The notes beneath the pieces were generated by a model, which was not told the origin of the DNA, ran no database searches, and worked only from the letters and a program-made list of their open reading frames with translations. The position numbers and the translations under genes are program-made. Positions 46,102 through 58,386 of a DNA stretch of 64,000 nucleotides are shown piece by piece (positions within the stretch are counted from its first letter, which is position 1; every line of letters begins with the position of its first letter). Source of the DNA: Acidovorax sp. SRB_14. Lineage in GTDB: Bacteria > Pseudomonadota > Gammaproteobacteria > Burkholderiales > Burkholderiaceae_C. Location: contig NZ_MWOK01000007.1 in NCBI RefSeq assembly GCF_012932145.1, positions 62,001 through 126,000 on the forward strand. The letters are read 5' to 3'.

Positions 46102-46581
46102 TCAGGGCAGCAGCGTGCCGATGCGGTCCAGCGCGGCCTGGAGGCGGGCCGGCTCTTGCCGCAAACCCGCCAGCGGCAACGCCAGAAAGGCCTCGATCCG
46201 AACGCGCAGCGTGCGGTAGGCGGCCAGAAAGGCGGCATCGATCTGCGCCTCCGTGCCCGTCGCGTGTGCCGGGTCGGCCACGCCCCAGTGCGTGCGCAGC
46301 ACCGGCCCCAGGTAGGCCGGGCAGGTTTCGCCGGCGGCGTTCGCGCACACCGTCACCACCACGTCGGGCACCACCGGCAGGTCGTTCCACGGCTTGCTGT
46401 GGCAGCCCTCGGCGGAAATGCCTTCGCGCGCCAGCAGCGCCAGCGCGCGCGGGTGCACCTGGCCCGTGGGCTGGCTGCCGGCGCTCGTGGCGTGCCAGCC
46501 CGCAGGCGCGAGGTGGTTGAAGGTGGCCTCGGCCAGGATGGAGCGGCAGGAGTTGCCGGTGCAAAGGAACAGGACGTTCAT
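46102..46581 (-). CDS. arsC: Arsenate reductase, low-molecular-weight phosphatase type
   Basis: A 159-aa enzyme that reduces As(V) to As(III). The PTP-like loop C7-TGNSC-R13 is at the start (LFLCTGNSCRSILAEA). Two further cysteines in VVTVCANAAGETCPAYLG are suited to the thioredoxin-type relay, and EGCHSKPW supplies the usual conserved block. The ATG at 46581 begins the conserved MNVLFLC; a Met six codons upstream is less likely. It follows arsR and precedes acr3 in one operon. Confidence 0.95.
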   Translation of the reverse strand: MNVLFLCTGNSCRSILAEATFNHLAPAGWHATSAGSQPTGQVHPRALALLAREGISAEGCHSKPWNDLPVVPDVVVTVCANAAGETCPAYLGPVLRTHWGVADPAHATGTEAQIDAAFLAAYRTLRVRIEAFLALPLAGLRQEPARLQAALDRIGTLLP

Positions 46582-46641
46582 GGTGGAGTGGGGAAACAAG
46601 GAAATGGAGCGGGCCTGCGCCGCTGGGCAGACCGTGGGGTG

Positions 46642-46998
46642 TCAGGCAGCGTGGGTGGGTCCGCTGCCGCAGGACAGGCACTCCGGCACGGCCAGCCCTT
46701 CGCACAGGGCCGGCTGGCCGGCGCAGCATTCGTCGCCGAGGTACGCGATCAGGTCCACCATCAGGGCGATGTGTGCGCGGTAGCGCTGGTAGCGCCCCTC
46801 CTGCACCACCGTCAGCAGGCCCGCCTGCGTGAGCGCTTTCAAGTGGAAGGACAGATTGGTGGCTGGCAGCGCCAGCGCGGTGGCGATTTCCCCTGCCACC
46901 AGGCCTGCGGGCCCCTGCTTGACCAGCAGGCGAAAGACGTCGAGCCGCACGCCCGAGGCCAGCGATTCGAACACGGTGGTGGCAGTGGCTTTGTCCAT
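46642..46998 (-). CDS. arsR: ArsR-family repressor
   Basis: A 118-aa winged-helix repressor of the ars operon that releases DNA on binding As(III). The HTH is in LVAGEIATALALPATNLSFHLKALTQAGLL. The C-terminal region has a cysteine-rich As site (ECCAGQPALCEG, then ECLSCGSG), unlike the classic ELCVCDL site in helix 3, as in the C-terminal-site ArsR group. The ATG at 46998 is preferred over a TTG six codons upstream, which lies inside the operator palindrome. Confidence 0.93.
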   Translation of the reverse strand: MDKATATTVFESLASGVRLDVFRLLVKQGPAGLVAGEIATALALPATNLSFHLKALTQAGLLTVVQEGRYQRYRAHIALMVDLIAYLGDECCAGQPALCEGLAVPECLSCGSGPTHAA

Positions 46999-47002
46999 AG
47001 GG

Positions 47003-47022
47003 CAATTATTCAACAATAATTG
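47003..47022. promoter_or_regulatory. arsO: ArsR operator palindrome
   Basis: CAATTATT (47003-47010) and AATAATTG (47015-47022) form a perfect 8-bp inverted repeat with a 4-base centre, 5 bases upstream of the arsR ATG. An overlapping second repeat (ATTCAA at 47008-47013, TTGAAT at 47020-47025) shares the same bases. AT-rich in a GC-rich region, it fits an ArsR binding site over the promoter. Confidence 0.75.
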
Positions 47023-47118
47023 AATAGTTGCATCAATGGGCGAAAAAATTGCAGCCCCATGGCCGTGCTGGACACCGGCCGCCCCGGCGATGTCCGCAGG
47101 GGCATCGCTGCCGGACGG

Positions 47119-47688
47119 TTATGCCGCGGTGTCCGCCAGCACGGTGATGGACGCAAAGCGCAGGTGGTGCATGAACTCGCGCAGGATCAGCAAGGTGGCG
47201 GCAAATTCGGGGTTGCCCGGCAGGCCTTCGAGCGCGGCGGGCCGGCCCTCGGCCACCGCGGCAAAGCGCTCGAACACCCGCTCCATGGCCTCCAGCGAAA
47301 GGGCCATGCGCGGGCCGGGCTGCACGCCGGCCCGCACGGCCACCTCGCGCACCAGGGTGTCGCCACACCACAGCGTGCAACCTGCCGGCAGCACCGCCAG
47401 CGCACGCACCACCTCGTCTTCGACGGTGGCGATGGCGTTCTCCAGCTCCAGCGGCGTGGGCGGGTTGCGCCGGAAGAAATCCTGCGCGGTTTTCTGCGCG
47501 CCCACTGCCAGGGCCAGGGTCGCTGCGGGCTCGGCGCCCGTGCCGGCCACGACCACGCTGCCCTGCGCGCCGATGTGCAGCACCGCCGCGGGCGCCCCTG
47601 CCACCATGCCGCCGCGGACGGCGCGGTAGCACGCCCGGGCCCGGTCTTCGCGGTCGGACGGCGCCGAAGGCGCGGGGGACGGGCTCAT
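47119..47688 (-). CDS. Hypothetical protein coupled to RNase II-family gene
   Basis: A 189-aa cytosolic protein I do not recognise. No signal peptide or membrane helix. It has a Gly-rich stretch (HIGAQGSVVVAGTGAEPAATL), an acidic helix (ENAIATVEDEVVRAL), and a helical C-terminal part with PGNPEFAATLLILREFMHHLRF. The ATG at 47688 overlaps the TGA of the upstream RNB ribonuclease gene (ATGA), indicating translational coupling. A function in RNA turnover is therefore possible, but nothing in its sequence shows it. Confidence 0.75.
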   Translation of the reverse strand: MSPSPAPSAPSDREDRARACYRAVRGGMVAGAPAAVLHIGAQGSVVVAGTGAEPAATLALAVGAQKTAQDFFRRNPPTPLELENAIATVEDEVVRALAVLPAGCTLWCGDTLVREVAVRAGVQPGPRMALSLEAMERVFERFAAVAEGRPAALEGLPGNPEFAATLLILREFMHHLRFASITVLADTAA

Positions 47689-49166
47689 GGCGCGCGCACC
47701 TGTTCGAAATCGATGAAGCCGCGCTCGACATTCGTGCCCACCAGCTTCACGCGGATCCTTTGCCCGACATCGAGCAAAGGCTCGCCCGCCACCAGCAGGC
47801 CTTCGGCCGGTGGCGCCAAGGTGCGCACCCAGGTGGCGCTGTCGGTGCGGCCGGTGACGATGGCGTCGAACTGCTGGCCCATCAAGGGCTGCAGGTACAG
47901 TGCTGCCTCGGACTTGCGCACACTGCGCTCGACCTTTTGCGCCGCGTCTTCCTGGCGCGTGCAGTGCACGGCCAGCGCCTCCAGCTCGGCCACGCTATAG
48001 GGCGGCCGCTCCCCCGAGAGCATGGCCTTGACCATGCGCAGGCTGATGAGGTCGGGGTAGCGGCGGTTCGGCGCGGTGGAATGCGCGTAGTCGCGCACCG
48101 CCAGGCCGAAGTGGCCGATGGGCGCGCCGTGCGGCTGCTCGACCACGTATTCGCCCGAGCCCATGAGCTTGATGATGACCAGCGACAGGTCGGGAAAGCG
48201 CAGCGGATCGGCCTTGCGCTGGCGCGCCAGAAAGGCCTCGAGCGCCTGCGAGTCGGGCGTCTGGGGCAAGGTCTCCCCGTACCTGCGCGCCACCTCGACG
48301 ATGCGCAGCCAGCGCTCGGGCGAGCGCACGACGCGGCGCAGGGCGGCGGCGCCGTGGTGCGCCAGGAACTGCGCCGTGCAGGTGTTGGTGGCGATCATGA
48401 ACTCCTCGATGAGCTGGCGCGCGCGGTTGTGCACGGGCTGGCGCAGGTCCACCACGCGATCGCCCTCGAACACCGCGCGCGGCTGGAAGGTTTCGAGCTC
48501 CAGCGAGCCTTGCGCGCGCCGGCGTGCCCGCATGGCCTGGGCCACCGCATCCTGCGTGCGCAGCTGCGCGTCCATGCCGGGCACGGCGCGCGCGGCCTCG
48601 GGCAGCTCGCCCGCGCCCTCGACCCAGGCGGCCACGGCCTCGTAGGCCAATTGGGCCTGGTTGCGCACCAGGGCGCGGTACACCGCCGAATGGGCCACCG
48701 CGCCTTCACCGTCCACCTCCATTTCGGTCACGATGGCCAGCCGGTCCTGGTGCGGGTTGAGCGAGGTCAGGTCGGTCGACAGGCGCTCGGGCAGCATCGG
48801 AAACACCCGCGCCGAGGTGTAGACCGACGTGGTGTTGGTGTGTGCGTGCGCGTCGAGTGGCGAGCCTTTGCGGACCAGCGCATCCACGTCGGCCACCGCG
48901 ACCAGAACCTTCACGGCCCCGCCCGGCAGGGGCGCGCACGCGGTGAGCTGGTCGAGGTCGCGCGAGTCGTCGTTGTCGATCGAACACCAGGGCAGCGCCG
49001 TGAGGTCGCGGATCTGGGGGTCAGCATCACGGCCCGGCCCGTGCAGGGCCTGCAGCTGTTGCAGCGCGCCTGGCGGAAATTCGGGCTCCAGGCCGCGTTC
49101 CTTCATGGCCAGGGTGGCAATGCGCACCAGATCGCTGCGGTGGTAGGTGGTAGTGGTGGTGTCCAT
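47685..49166 (-). CDS. RNB domain ribonuclease (RNase II/R family)
   Basis: A 493-aa 3'-5' exoribonuclease-like protein. The RNB catalytic Asp cluster is in SIDNDDSRDLDQL near residue 65; VFPMLPERLSTDLTSLNPHQDRLAIV and AVRDYAHSTAPNRRYPDLISLRMVKAML are the other RNB blocks. The protein is shorter than RNase II (about 640) or RNase R because the N-terminal cold-shock domains are missing; a small C-terminal S1-like part (FDAIVTGRTDSATWVRTL) remains. Such short RNB proteins are common in Burkholderiales. It is followed by an overlapping gene of unknown function. Confidence 0.92.
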   Translation of the reverse strand: MDTTTTTYHRSDLVRIATLAMKERGLEPEFPPGALQQLQALHGPGRDADPQIRDLTALPWCSIDNDDSRDLDQLTACAPLPGGAVKVLVAVADVDALVRKGSPLDAHAHTNTTSVYTSARVFPMLPERLSTDLTSLNPHQDRLAIVTEMEVDGEGAVAHSAVYRALVRNQAQLAYEAVAAWVEGAGELPEAARAVPGMDAQLRTQDAVAQAMRARRRAQGSLELETFQPRAVFEGDRVVDLRQPVHNRARQLIEEFMIATNTCTAQFLAHHGAAALRRVVRSPERWLRIVEVARRYGETLPQTPDSQALEAFLARQRKADPLRFPDLSLVIIKLMGSGEYVVEQPHGAPIGHFGLAVRDYAHSTAPNRRYPDLISLRMVKAMLSGERPPYSVAELEALAVHCTRQEDAAQKVERSVRKSEAALYLQPLMGQQFDAIVTGRTDSATWVRTLAPPAEGLLVAGEPLLDVGQRIRVKLVGTNVERGFIDFEQVRAP

Positions 49167-49187
49167 GGCGCGATGGTAGTGGCGCCC

Positions 49188-50420
49188 TCAGCGTCGGCGC
49201 AAGCGCGCTGGCGCGGCGGCGGGGCGCAGGGCAGCAAAAACGGCGATGGCCGCCAGCGACAGCGCCACCGCCAGCCCGAAGGCCCAGCCCGGCGCCAGCG
49301 CCCACAGCGCCCCGGCCAGCAGCGATGCCGGCAGGTACAGGACGCCGGTGAGCGTGTTGTAGACGCCCACCGCCGTGGCGCGCCGTTCGGGCTCCAGATC
49401 GGCGATGAAGGCCTTGCTTTGCGACTCGTCAATCGCATAAAACACCCCGTAGGTGGCCAGCAAGGCCACCATCTCCCAACGGCTGCTGGCCAGCACCAGC
49501 CCCAGGTTGATGGTGGCGTAGAGCGCATAGCCGAGCACGATGACGCGGCTGCGTCCCACCCGGTCGCCCAGCCGGCCCACCCAGGGCGCGGCCACCACGC
49601 AGGTGGTGTTGAACAGCGCGTAGAGCAGCACCACGTCGGTGATGCGAAAACCCAAGTCATGGGCTTTGAGCAAGATGAAGCCCAGGCTGAAGTACGCCAG
49701 CGCAAACACCCCCGCGGGCACCAGGAAGCGCTTGAATCCAGGGCTGAGCTGCTGCCAGTTCTGCCGCACACTCTCGCGCGCATGCGGCAAGCCGGGCTGG
49801 TCCGGAGCCCATGCGAGCACCAGCACGCCGAGCACCGCCGGCACGAAGGCCACCAGGAACAGCGTGCGGTAGCTGCCGGGCGACTCGCCCAGCCACGACA
49901 GCAGCCCATAGGCCACCAGCGGCCCGAGCACGGCGCCAGACTTGTCGAGCGCTTTGTGCACGCCAAACGCATAGCCGCGCGACGCCTGGCCCGCCACGGC
50001 CGACAGCCAGGCATCGCGCGGCGGCCCGCGAAAGCCCTTGCCCAGGCGCTCCACGACACGAAAAATGGACAAGCCCAGCACCGAGGAAGACAACAGCAGG
50101 ATCAGCTTAGCCAGGGTCGAAAACCCATAGCCCGCCACGGCCAGCCATTTGCGCCGCCCGCTGCGGTCCGACAGCCAGCCGGCCAGGTAGTTGAGCGACG
50201 AGGCCGAAAAGTCCGCCAGCCCCTCGATCAGCCCGAGCAGCGCGCTCGACGCGCCCGCCACGGTGGTAAAGAACACCGCGAACACCGCAAAAATCATCTC
50301 CGAGCTCAGGTCGGTGAGAAAACTCACCAGCCCCAAGCGCAGCACGTCGGGGTGCAGGGCCGTGCGCTGTGCGGGCGTGACGGCCTCGGGCGCTGGGGGA
50401 TCGCGGACTGGCTGGCTCAT
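49188..50420 (-). CDS. MFS transporter
   Basis: A 410-aa twelve-helix major facilitator. LVSFLTDLSSEMIFAVFAVFF (helix 1), the loop LAGWLSDRSGRRKWLAVAGYG between helices 2 and 3 (the family D-R-x-G-R-[RK] signature), ERLGKGFRGPPRDAWLS (helix 4-5), and a second copy GRLGDRVGRSRVIVLGYALYA. The ERxGKGxRxxPRDA motif marks a group of bacterial MFS proteins of unassigned substrate. The ATG at 50420 is preferred over an in-frame Met at 50495 because the N-terminus is otherwise poor. It diverges from the P-type ATPase gene. Confidence 0.92.
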   Translation of the reverse strand: MSQPVRDPPAPEAVTPAQRTALHPDVLRLGLVSFLTDLSSEMIFAVFAVFFTTVAGASSALLGLIEGLADFSASSLNYLAGWLSDRSGRRKWLAVAGYGFSTLAKLILLLSSSVLGLSIFRVVERLGKGFRGPPRDAWLSAVAGQASRGYAFGVHKALDKSGAVLGPLVAYGLLSWLGESPGSYRTLFLVAFVPAVLGVLVLAWAPDQPGLPHARESVRQNWQQLSPGFKRFLVPAGVFALAYFSLGFILLKAHDLGFRITDVVLLYALFNTTCVVAAPWVGRLGDRVGRSRVIVLGYALYATINLGLVLASSRWEMVALLATYGVFYAIDESQSKAFIADLEPERRATAVGVYNTLTGVLYLPASLLAGALWALAPGWAFGLAVALSLAAIAVFAALRPAAAPARLRRR

Positions 50421-50490
50421 GGCGTACGTCCAGGGCGGGGTGGAATCAGCATTGTGCCCATCCCGGGTGCGGGCAGACTTCACTACATAA

Positions 50491-50539
50491 TTCATAGCAA
50501 CTTGCGCTTTCTGGGCAAGCGATAGAGGCCTTTTTCACC
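50491..50539 (-). repeat. Dispersed palindromic repeat, copy 8
   Basis: TTCATAGCAACTTGCGC then GGCAAGCGATAGAGGCCTTTTTC on the plus strand. Intergenic, between the divergent MFS and P-type ATPase genes. Confidence 0.65.
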
Positions 50540-50634
50540 AAAAGCTGAAGCAACGCAAGCCGTGCGCAAGAGGCCCTCCCTACACTGGAGAAACTCCGCC
50601 GCACCGTCCAACCCGACCCGCAAGGACCACCGCC

Positions 50635-53283
<2,649 letters not shown>

Positions 53284-54812
53284 CCAGGAAGGCGATCACC
53301 ATCATGGCCGTGACATACCAGTAAAAGCTCGATTCGTGGCCCAGCGATTTGAGCCCCAGCGCCACATATTCGGCCGATCCGCCGAAGATCGCATTGGCGA
53401 TCGCGTACGCCAGCCCCACCCCCAGCGCGCGCACCTCGGGCGGAAACATCTCGGCCTTCACGATGCCGCTGATGGAGGTGTAGAAGCTCACGATGGCCAG
53501 CGCCAGCAGGATCAGCACAAACGCGGCGTACGGGTTGGTGACATGCTGCAGCGCGGTCAGGATGGGCACGGTGGCCAGCGCGCCCAGGCTGCCGAACAGC
53601 ATCATGCTGGTGCGCCGGCCAATGCGATCGGACAGCGCACCGAACAGCGGCTGCATGCACATGTAGAGGAACAGGCAGGCCGTCATCACGTAGCTGGCGG
53701 TCTTGATCGACATGCCGGCCGAGTTGACCAGGTACTTCTGCATGTAGGTCGTGAAGGTATAGAAGATCAGCGAGCCGCCGGCCGTGTAGCCCAGCACCGT
53801 GAGAAAGGCCGCGCGGTGGTTGCGCAGCAGCCCGCGCACGCTGCCCGCCTCCGCGCTGGCGCGCGCCTGGGCGGTCGAAGTCTCCTTGAGCGTGCGCCGC
53901 AAAAACAGCGCCACCACGGCGGTGAGGGCGCCGATGACGAACGGAATGCGCCAGCCCCAGGCCTTCATTTCGGCCTCGCTGAGCCACTGCTGCAGCAGCA
54001 CGACCGTCAGCACCGCGAGCAGTTGCCCGCCGATCAGCGTGACGTACTGGAACGACGAGAAGAAGCCGCGCTGGCCGCTCAGCGCCACCTCGCTCATGTA
54101 GGTGGCGGTGGTGCCGTATTCACCCCCGACCGACAGCCCTTGCACCAGCCGCGCGAGCAGCAGCAAGGCCGGTGCCCAGGCACCGATGCTGGCGTAGGTG
54201 GGCAAGGCAGCGATCAGCAGCGAGCCGCCGCACATCATCAGCACCGACAGCACCATCGAGGTCTTGCGCCCGCGCCGGTCCGCGATGCGGCCAAAGACCC
54301 AGCCCCCGATGGGCCGCATCAGAAAGCCCGCGGCGAACACGCCCGCCGTGTTCAGCAGCTGCGCCGTGGGGTCGGACTTGGGAAAGAACGAGGGCGCGAA
54401 ATAGATCGCGCAGAAGGCGTAGACATAAAAGTCGAACCACTCGACCAAGTTGCCCGACGAGGCCGCCACGATGGCAAAGACGCGCTTGCGCTTTTCCTCG
54501 TGGGTATAGCTGGGCAGGGGAGCCAATGTGGGTACGGGGGTGGCGGGAACCGTTTTCATGGCGTTTTCCGGCGAAGCGACGGTGCCAAAACCTTAGCACT
54601 TCCGGGCTGTTTCAGCGCACCAGGCCACAAACCCCTGCTTGGGGCGTGGCGCCTGCGCCGTGGCGGCTTTTGTGCTCCCCCGCCTGACACGCGCTGCCAG
54701 CGGCGGCCTACAGCAGGGACGCCGCGGGCGCCCCTACAGTGCAAGTCACACGGCCAGCGTCCCGGCACCGGCCCTGGTGCGATGGCTGTTCATTTATCCG
54801 AGGAATCTCCCG

Positions 54813-55391
54813 ATGCGCATCCGCCCCTCCGTCCACCGCAGCCCGTGGCTGCCTGCCGCTCTCGGTTTCGCTGCGTTGCTGTCGGTGCTGGCGCTGAGCG
54901 CGTGCGCCACGTCCACGCCCGCTGGCGTGCACGCGGTCCATTTCGATGTGGACCGCTATGCCGGCCACTGGTACGAGCTGGCGCGCATCGACCACCGCTT
55001 TGAAAAAGGGTTGATCCGCACCAGCGCGCACTACAGCCGCAACGCCGACGGCACGATCGAGGTGCTCAACCGCGGCTTCGACCCGGTGCACCAGCGCTGG
55101 AAGGAGTCGGTGGGCAAGGCCCGCTTCCTGGGCGACCCGACGCAGGCCGCGCTGAAGGTGTCGTTCTTCGGCCCGTTCTATGGCGGCTACCACGTGGTGG
55201 CGCTCGACCCCGAGTATCAATGGGCCATGGTGGTGGGCTCCAGCCTCGACTATTTCTGGATCCTTTCGCGCACCCCGACGCTGCCCGAAGGCATCAAAAA
55301 CCAGCTCCTGGCCAGAACACGCGCGCTGGGCGTGGACGAAAACCAGGTGCGGTGGGTGCAGCAAGACGGCGTGAACCCCACAGGGCTCTAG
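54813..55391 (+). CDS. blc: Outer membrane lipoprotein, lipocalin (Blc type)
   Basis: A 192-aa lipoprotein. The signal peptide ends in the lipobox LALSAC (Cys near residue 30). The lipocalin motif GxW is in DVDRYAGHWYELARIDHRFEKGL; VLNRGFDPVHQRWKESVGKARFL, VSFFGPFYGGYHVVALDPEY and YFWILSRTPTLP complete the fold. Blc proteins bind fatty acids or lysophospholipids in the periplasm. The ATG at 54813 directly precedes the signal peptide and has CCGAGGAATC upstream. Confidence 0.94.
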   Translation: MRIRPSVHRSPWLPAALGFAALLSVLALSACATSTPAGVHAVHFDVDRYAGHWYELARIDHRFEKGLIRTSAHYSRNADGTIEVLNRGFDPVHQRWKESVGKARFLGDPTQAALKVSFFGPFYGGYHVVALDPEYQWAMVVGSSLDYFWILSRTPTLPEGIKNQLLARTRALGVDENQVRWVQQDGVNPTGL

Positions 55392-55416
55392 GCTCTGCGC
55401 ACGACGTTCAGCTCTG

Positions 55417-55468
55417 TTTTGATAGCTTCCAGCGCTTACCCCTTCAGCGCTGGAGCCCCTTTTCACTC
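55417..55468 (-). repeat. Dispersed palindromic repeat, copy 9
   Basis: TTTTGATAGCTTCCAGCGC, then CTTCAGCGCTGGAGCCCC on the plus strand. It lies between the convergent lipocalin and yejF genes, reaching the yejF stop. Confidence 0.75.
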
Positions 55469-57199
55469 TAAATCAGCAGCGGCCTCTGGCACCGTGGCCG
55501 CGGCCACCAGCCGCTGCGTATACGGGTGCTGCGGCGCATCGAGCACCTGCGCAACCGGCCCGCTTTCCACCACCTCGCCCTCCTTCATCACGATGACCGC
55601 GTGCGCCATGGCGCGGATCACGTCGACGTCGTGGGTGATGAGCAGGTAGCTCAGGCCCTTCTCGCGCTGCAGCCGCTGCAGCAGGGCCAGCACCTGCTGC
55701 TGGATGGTCACGTCAAGCGCGCTGGTCGGTTCGTCGAGCACCAGCACGCGCGGCTGCACGATGAGCGCGCGCGCAATCGCCAGGCGCTGGCGCTGGCCGC
55801 CCGAGAATTCGTGCGGATAGCGCGCCAGCAGTCCCGGGTACTGGGCTTCGCTCAGGCCCACTTCCAGCAGCGCCGCCTCCACGCGCGTGCGCCGCTCGGC
55901 GCTGCCGAGGGCGCCGTCGTGCACGCGCAGGCCCTCGCCCACGATCTCTTCGACCGTGAGGCGCGGCGACAGCGACGAGAACGGGTCCTGGAACACCACC
56001 TGCACCTGCCGGCGCAGGGCCTGGTTGGCCGGGGTGTTGCGCATGGCGGGCTGCTGCCACGCCTGCCCCACCACCGTGAGTTCGCCGCCGTGCGGCAGCA
56101 GGCCCAAGATGGCCTGCGCCAGCGTCGACTTGCCCGAACCCGACTCGCCCACCACGCCCAGCGTCTGGCCCGGCAGGACCTGCAGTGCGGCGCCCTGCAC
56201 GGCCACGAACTCGCCCTTGCGGAACCAGCCGCGCACGCCGGGCAGCGGCGTGGCATAGGCCACGCGCAAATCCTGGGCCCACAGCACCGGCGGCGTACCG
56301 GGCGGTGGCACGGCCTCCACGACGTCCCGGCGCGGCTGGCTGGCGATCAGGCGGCGCGTGTAGGCGTGCTGTGGCGCGCGGAACACCTCGGCCACGCGGC
56401 CCTGCTCGACCAGCATGCCCTGCTCCATGACGGCCACGCGGTCGGCAAAGCGGCGCACCAGGTTCAGGTCGTGCGTGATGAGCAGCACGGCCATGCCGGT
56501 CTGGCGCTGCAGGTCGGACAGCAGGTCCAGAATCTGACCGCGCAGCGTCACATCGAGCGCCGTCGTCGGCTCGTCGGCCAGCAGCAGCGCGGGCTCGCTG
56601 GCCAGAGCCATGGCGATCATGGCGCGCTGGCGCTGGCCGCCGCTGAGCTGGTGCGGGAAGGCGTTGGCGCGGCGCGCAGGCTCGGGGATGCCGGTCTGCG
56701 CCAGCAGTGCGATCGCCGCCTGCGCGCACTGCTCGCCCGTCAGCGCCTTCTTCAGCTGCAACACCTCGGCGATCTGCTGCCCGATGGTCATGAGCGGGTT
56801 GAGCGCCGTCATCGGCTCCTGGAACACCATGGCGATGTCTCCGCCGCGCACGCCGCGCATCTCACGCTCTGACAAAGAGAGCAGATCGCGACCGCGCAGC
56901 ATGGCTTTGCCGGTGATTCTGGCATCGCCCGCCAAACGCAACAGGCTCAGCGCCGTGACGGTCTTGCCCGAGCCCGATTCGCCCACCAGCGCGAGCTTTT
57001 CGCCGGCATGGACGGAAAAACTGACCCTGTTGACCACCGCCTTGGCGCCGAAATGCACGGCCAGGTCTTGCACCTGCAGCAAGGCGGCGGCGCCTGTTCC
57101 ACCCCGCTCTGCGCCAGGGCCCACCCCGCGTGCATTGCCGATGCTGCCCGCCCCCTGGGCCATGGCTGGCATCTGCGTCCGTGCGTTAGGAGCATTCAT
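55463..57199 (-). CDS. yejF: Microcin C/peptide ABC transporter ATP-binding protein
   Basis: A 578-aa protein with two fused ABC ATPase domains. Domain 1: Walker A GESGSGKTVTALS, Q-loop VFQEPMTALNPLMTIG, signature LSGGQRQRAMIAMAL, Walker B LLLADEPTTALDV. Domain 2: GESGSGKSTLAQAIL, QDPFSSLSPRLTV, FSGGQRQRLAIARAL, VLVLDEPTSALDV. It powers the YejABE importer for oligopeptides. The ATG at 57199 begins a non-conserved stretch of about 38 residues before the first domain. It is the last gene of the yejABEF operon, 11 bp after yejE. Confidence 0.95.
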   Translation of the reverse strand: MNAPNARTQMPAMAQGAGSIGNARGVGPGAERGGTGAAALLQVQDLAVHFGAKAVVNRVSFSVHAGEKLALVGESGSGKTVTALSLLRLAGDARITGKAMLRGRDLLSLSEREMRGVRGGDIAMVFQEPMTALNPLMTIGQQIAEVLQLKKALTGEQCAQAAIALLAQTGIPEPARRANAFPHQLSGGQRQRAMIAMALASEPALLLADEPTTALDVTLRGQILDLLSDLQRQTGMAVLLITHDLNLVRRFADRVAVMEQGMLVEQGRVAEVFRAPQHAYTRRLIASQPRRDVVEAVPPPGTPPVLWAQDLRVAYATPLPGVRGWFRKGEFVAVQGAALQVLPGQTLGVVGESGSGKSTLAQAILGLLPHGGELTVVGQAWQQPAMRNTPANQALRRQVQVVFQDPFSSLSPRLTVEEIVGEGLRVHDGALGSAERRTRVEAALLEVGLSEAQYPGLLARYPHEFSGGQRQRLAIARALIVQPRVLVLDEPTSALDVTIQQQVLALLQRLQREKGLSYLLITHDVDVIRAMAHAVIVMKEGEVVESGPVAQVLDAPQHPYTQRLVAAATVPEAAADLE

Positions 57200-57210
57200 G
57201 TAAGTTCCAT

Positions 57211-58386
57211 TCAACGCTCGGCTTTGCGCGGGTCGAGCGCATCGCGCAGCGCATCGCCCATGAAGGTGAGCAGCAGCAGCGTGACCACGAGCACCGCAAA
57301 GGTCGACAGCGAAATCCACCATGCGTCGATGTTGTTCTTGCCCTGGCTCAGCAGCTCGCCCAGGCTCGGGGTGCCGGGCGGTACGCCCAGGCCCAGGAAG
57401 TCGAGCGAGGTCAGCGCCAGGATGGCCGCGCTCATGCGAAACGGCAGAAAGGTGACCACGGGCGTGAGGCTGTTGGGCAGGATGTGGCGCCAGATGATCT
57501 GCCCGTTGCCCACGCCCAGGGCGCGTGCGGCCTTCACGTAGTCGAGCTGGCGGTTGCGCAAAAACTCGGCGCGCACGTAGTCGGAGAGCCCCATCCAGCC
57601 GAACAGGGAGAGCAGCACCAGCAGCAGCGCAATGCTGGGCGCCAAGACGGCGCTGAAGATGATCAGCAGGTACAGCTCGGGCATCGAGCCCCAGATTTCG
57701 ATGAAGCGCTGGAACGCCAGGTCGGTCTTGCCGCCAAAGAAGCCCTGGATGGCCCCCGCCACCACGCCCAGCAGCACGCCGGTGAACGTCAGCGCCAGCG
57801 CAAACAGCACGCTGACGCGAAAGCCGTAGAGCAGCTGCGCCAGCAGGTCGCGACCGCGGTCGTCCGTGCCCAGCCAGTTGTCTGGCGACGGCGCCGACGG
57901 GTTCGGCGCCTGGGCAAAGTAGTTGAGCGTGTTCGGACCGTAGGGGTTGAGGGTGTAGAGCGCCCAGTTGCGGCCCTCGGTGATGCGCTCCTTGATGAAC
58001 GGGTCGAGGTAGTCGGTGGGCGTGGCGAAGTCGCCGCCGAAGGTGGTCTCGGGATAGTCCTTGAGCATCGGCCAATAGGTCTGGCCTTCGTAGCGCACGA
58101 TGAGCGGCCGGTCGTTGCTCACCAGCTCGGCGCCCAGGCTCAGCAGCACCAGCGCGCAAAAAGCGATCAGGCTCCAGTAGCCGAGCCGGTTGCGCCGAAA
58201 GCGCAGCCAGGCGCGGCGGCTGGGCGACAAGGACGGCGGCGCCGACGCCACCACCGCGCCATCGCCAGAGCCCCCGCGGGTCGGGCTTGGTCCGGCCGCC
58301 AGTGGCGTCCCCGCTCCGGCGGGAAGGCGGCCATCGGCCGACTCAGGGGGGCTAATCAAACTTGACACGCGGGTCCACCCACACAT
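57211..58386 (-). CDS. yejE: Peptide ABC transporter permease YejE
   Basis: A 391-aa inner membrane permease. A Pro/Gly/Ala-rich N-terminal stretch (residues 1-60) precedes the conserved part, which begins RRAWLRFRRNRLGYWSLIAF. Landmarks are YGPNTLNYF, DNWLGTDDRGRDLLAQLLYGFRVSVLF, the permease EAA-like loop YVKAARALGVGNGQIIWRHILPN and SLDFLGLGVPPGTPSLGELL. The true start is uncertain: the ATG at 58386 overlaps yejB by 35 bp, and a TTG at 58359 overlaps by 8 bp. Either way the gene is coupled to yejB. Confidence 0.93.
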   Translation of the reverse strand: MCGWTRVSSLISPPESADGRLPAGAGTPLAAGPSPTRGGSGDGAVVASAPPSLSPSRRAWLRFRRNRLGYWSLIAFCALVLLSLGAELVSNDRPLIVRYEGQTYWPMLKDYPETTFGGDFATPTDYLDPFIKERITEGRNWALYTLNPYGPNTLNYFAQAPNPSAPSPDNWLGTDDRGRDLLAQLLYGFRVSVLFALALTFTGVLLGVVAGAIQGFFGGKTDLAFQRFIEIWGSMPELYLLIIFSAVLAPSIALLLVLLSLFGWMGLSDYVRAEFLRNRQLDYVKAARALGVGNGQIIWRHILPNSLTPVVTFLPFRMSAAILALTSLDFLGLGVPPGTPSLGELLSQGKNNIDAWWISLSTFAVLVVTLLLLTFMGDALRDALDPRKAER

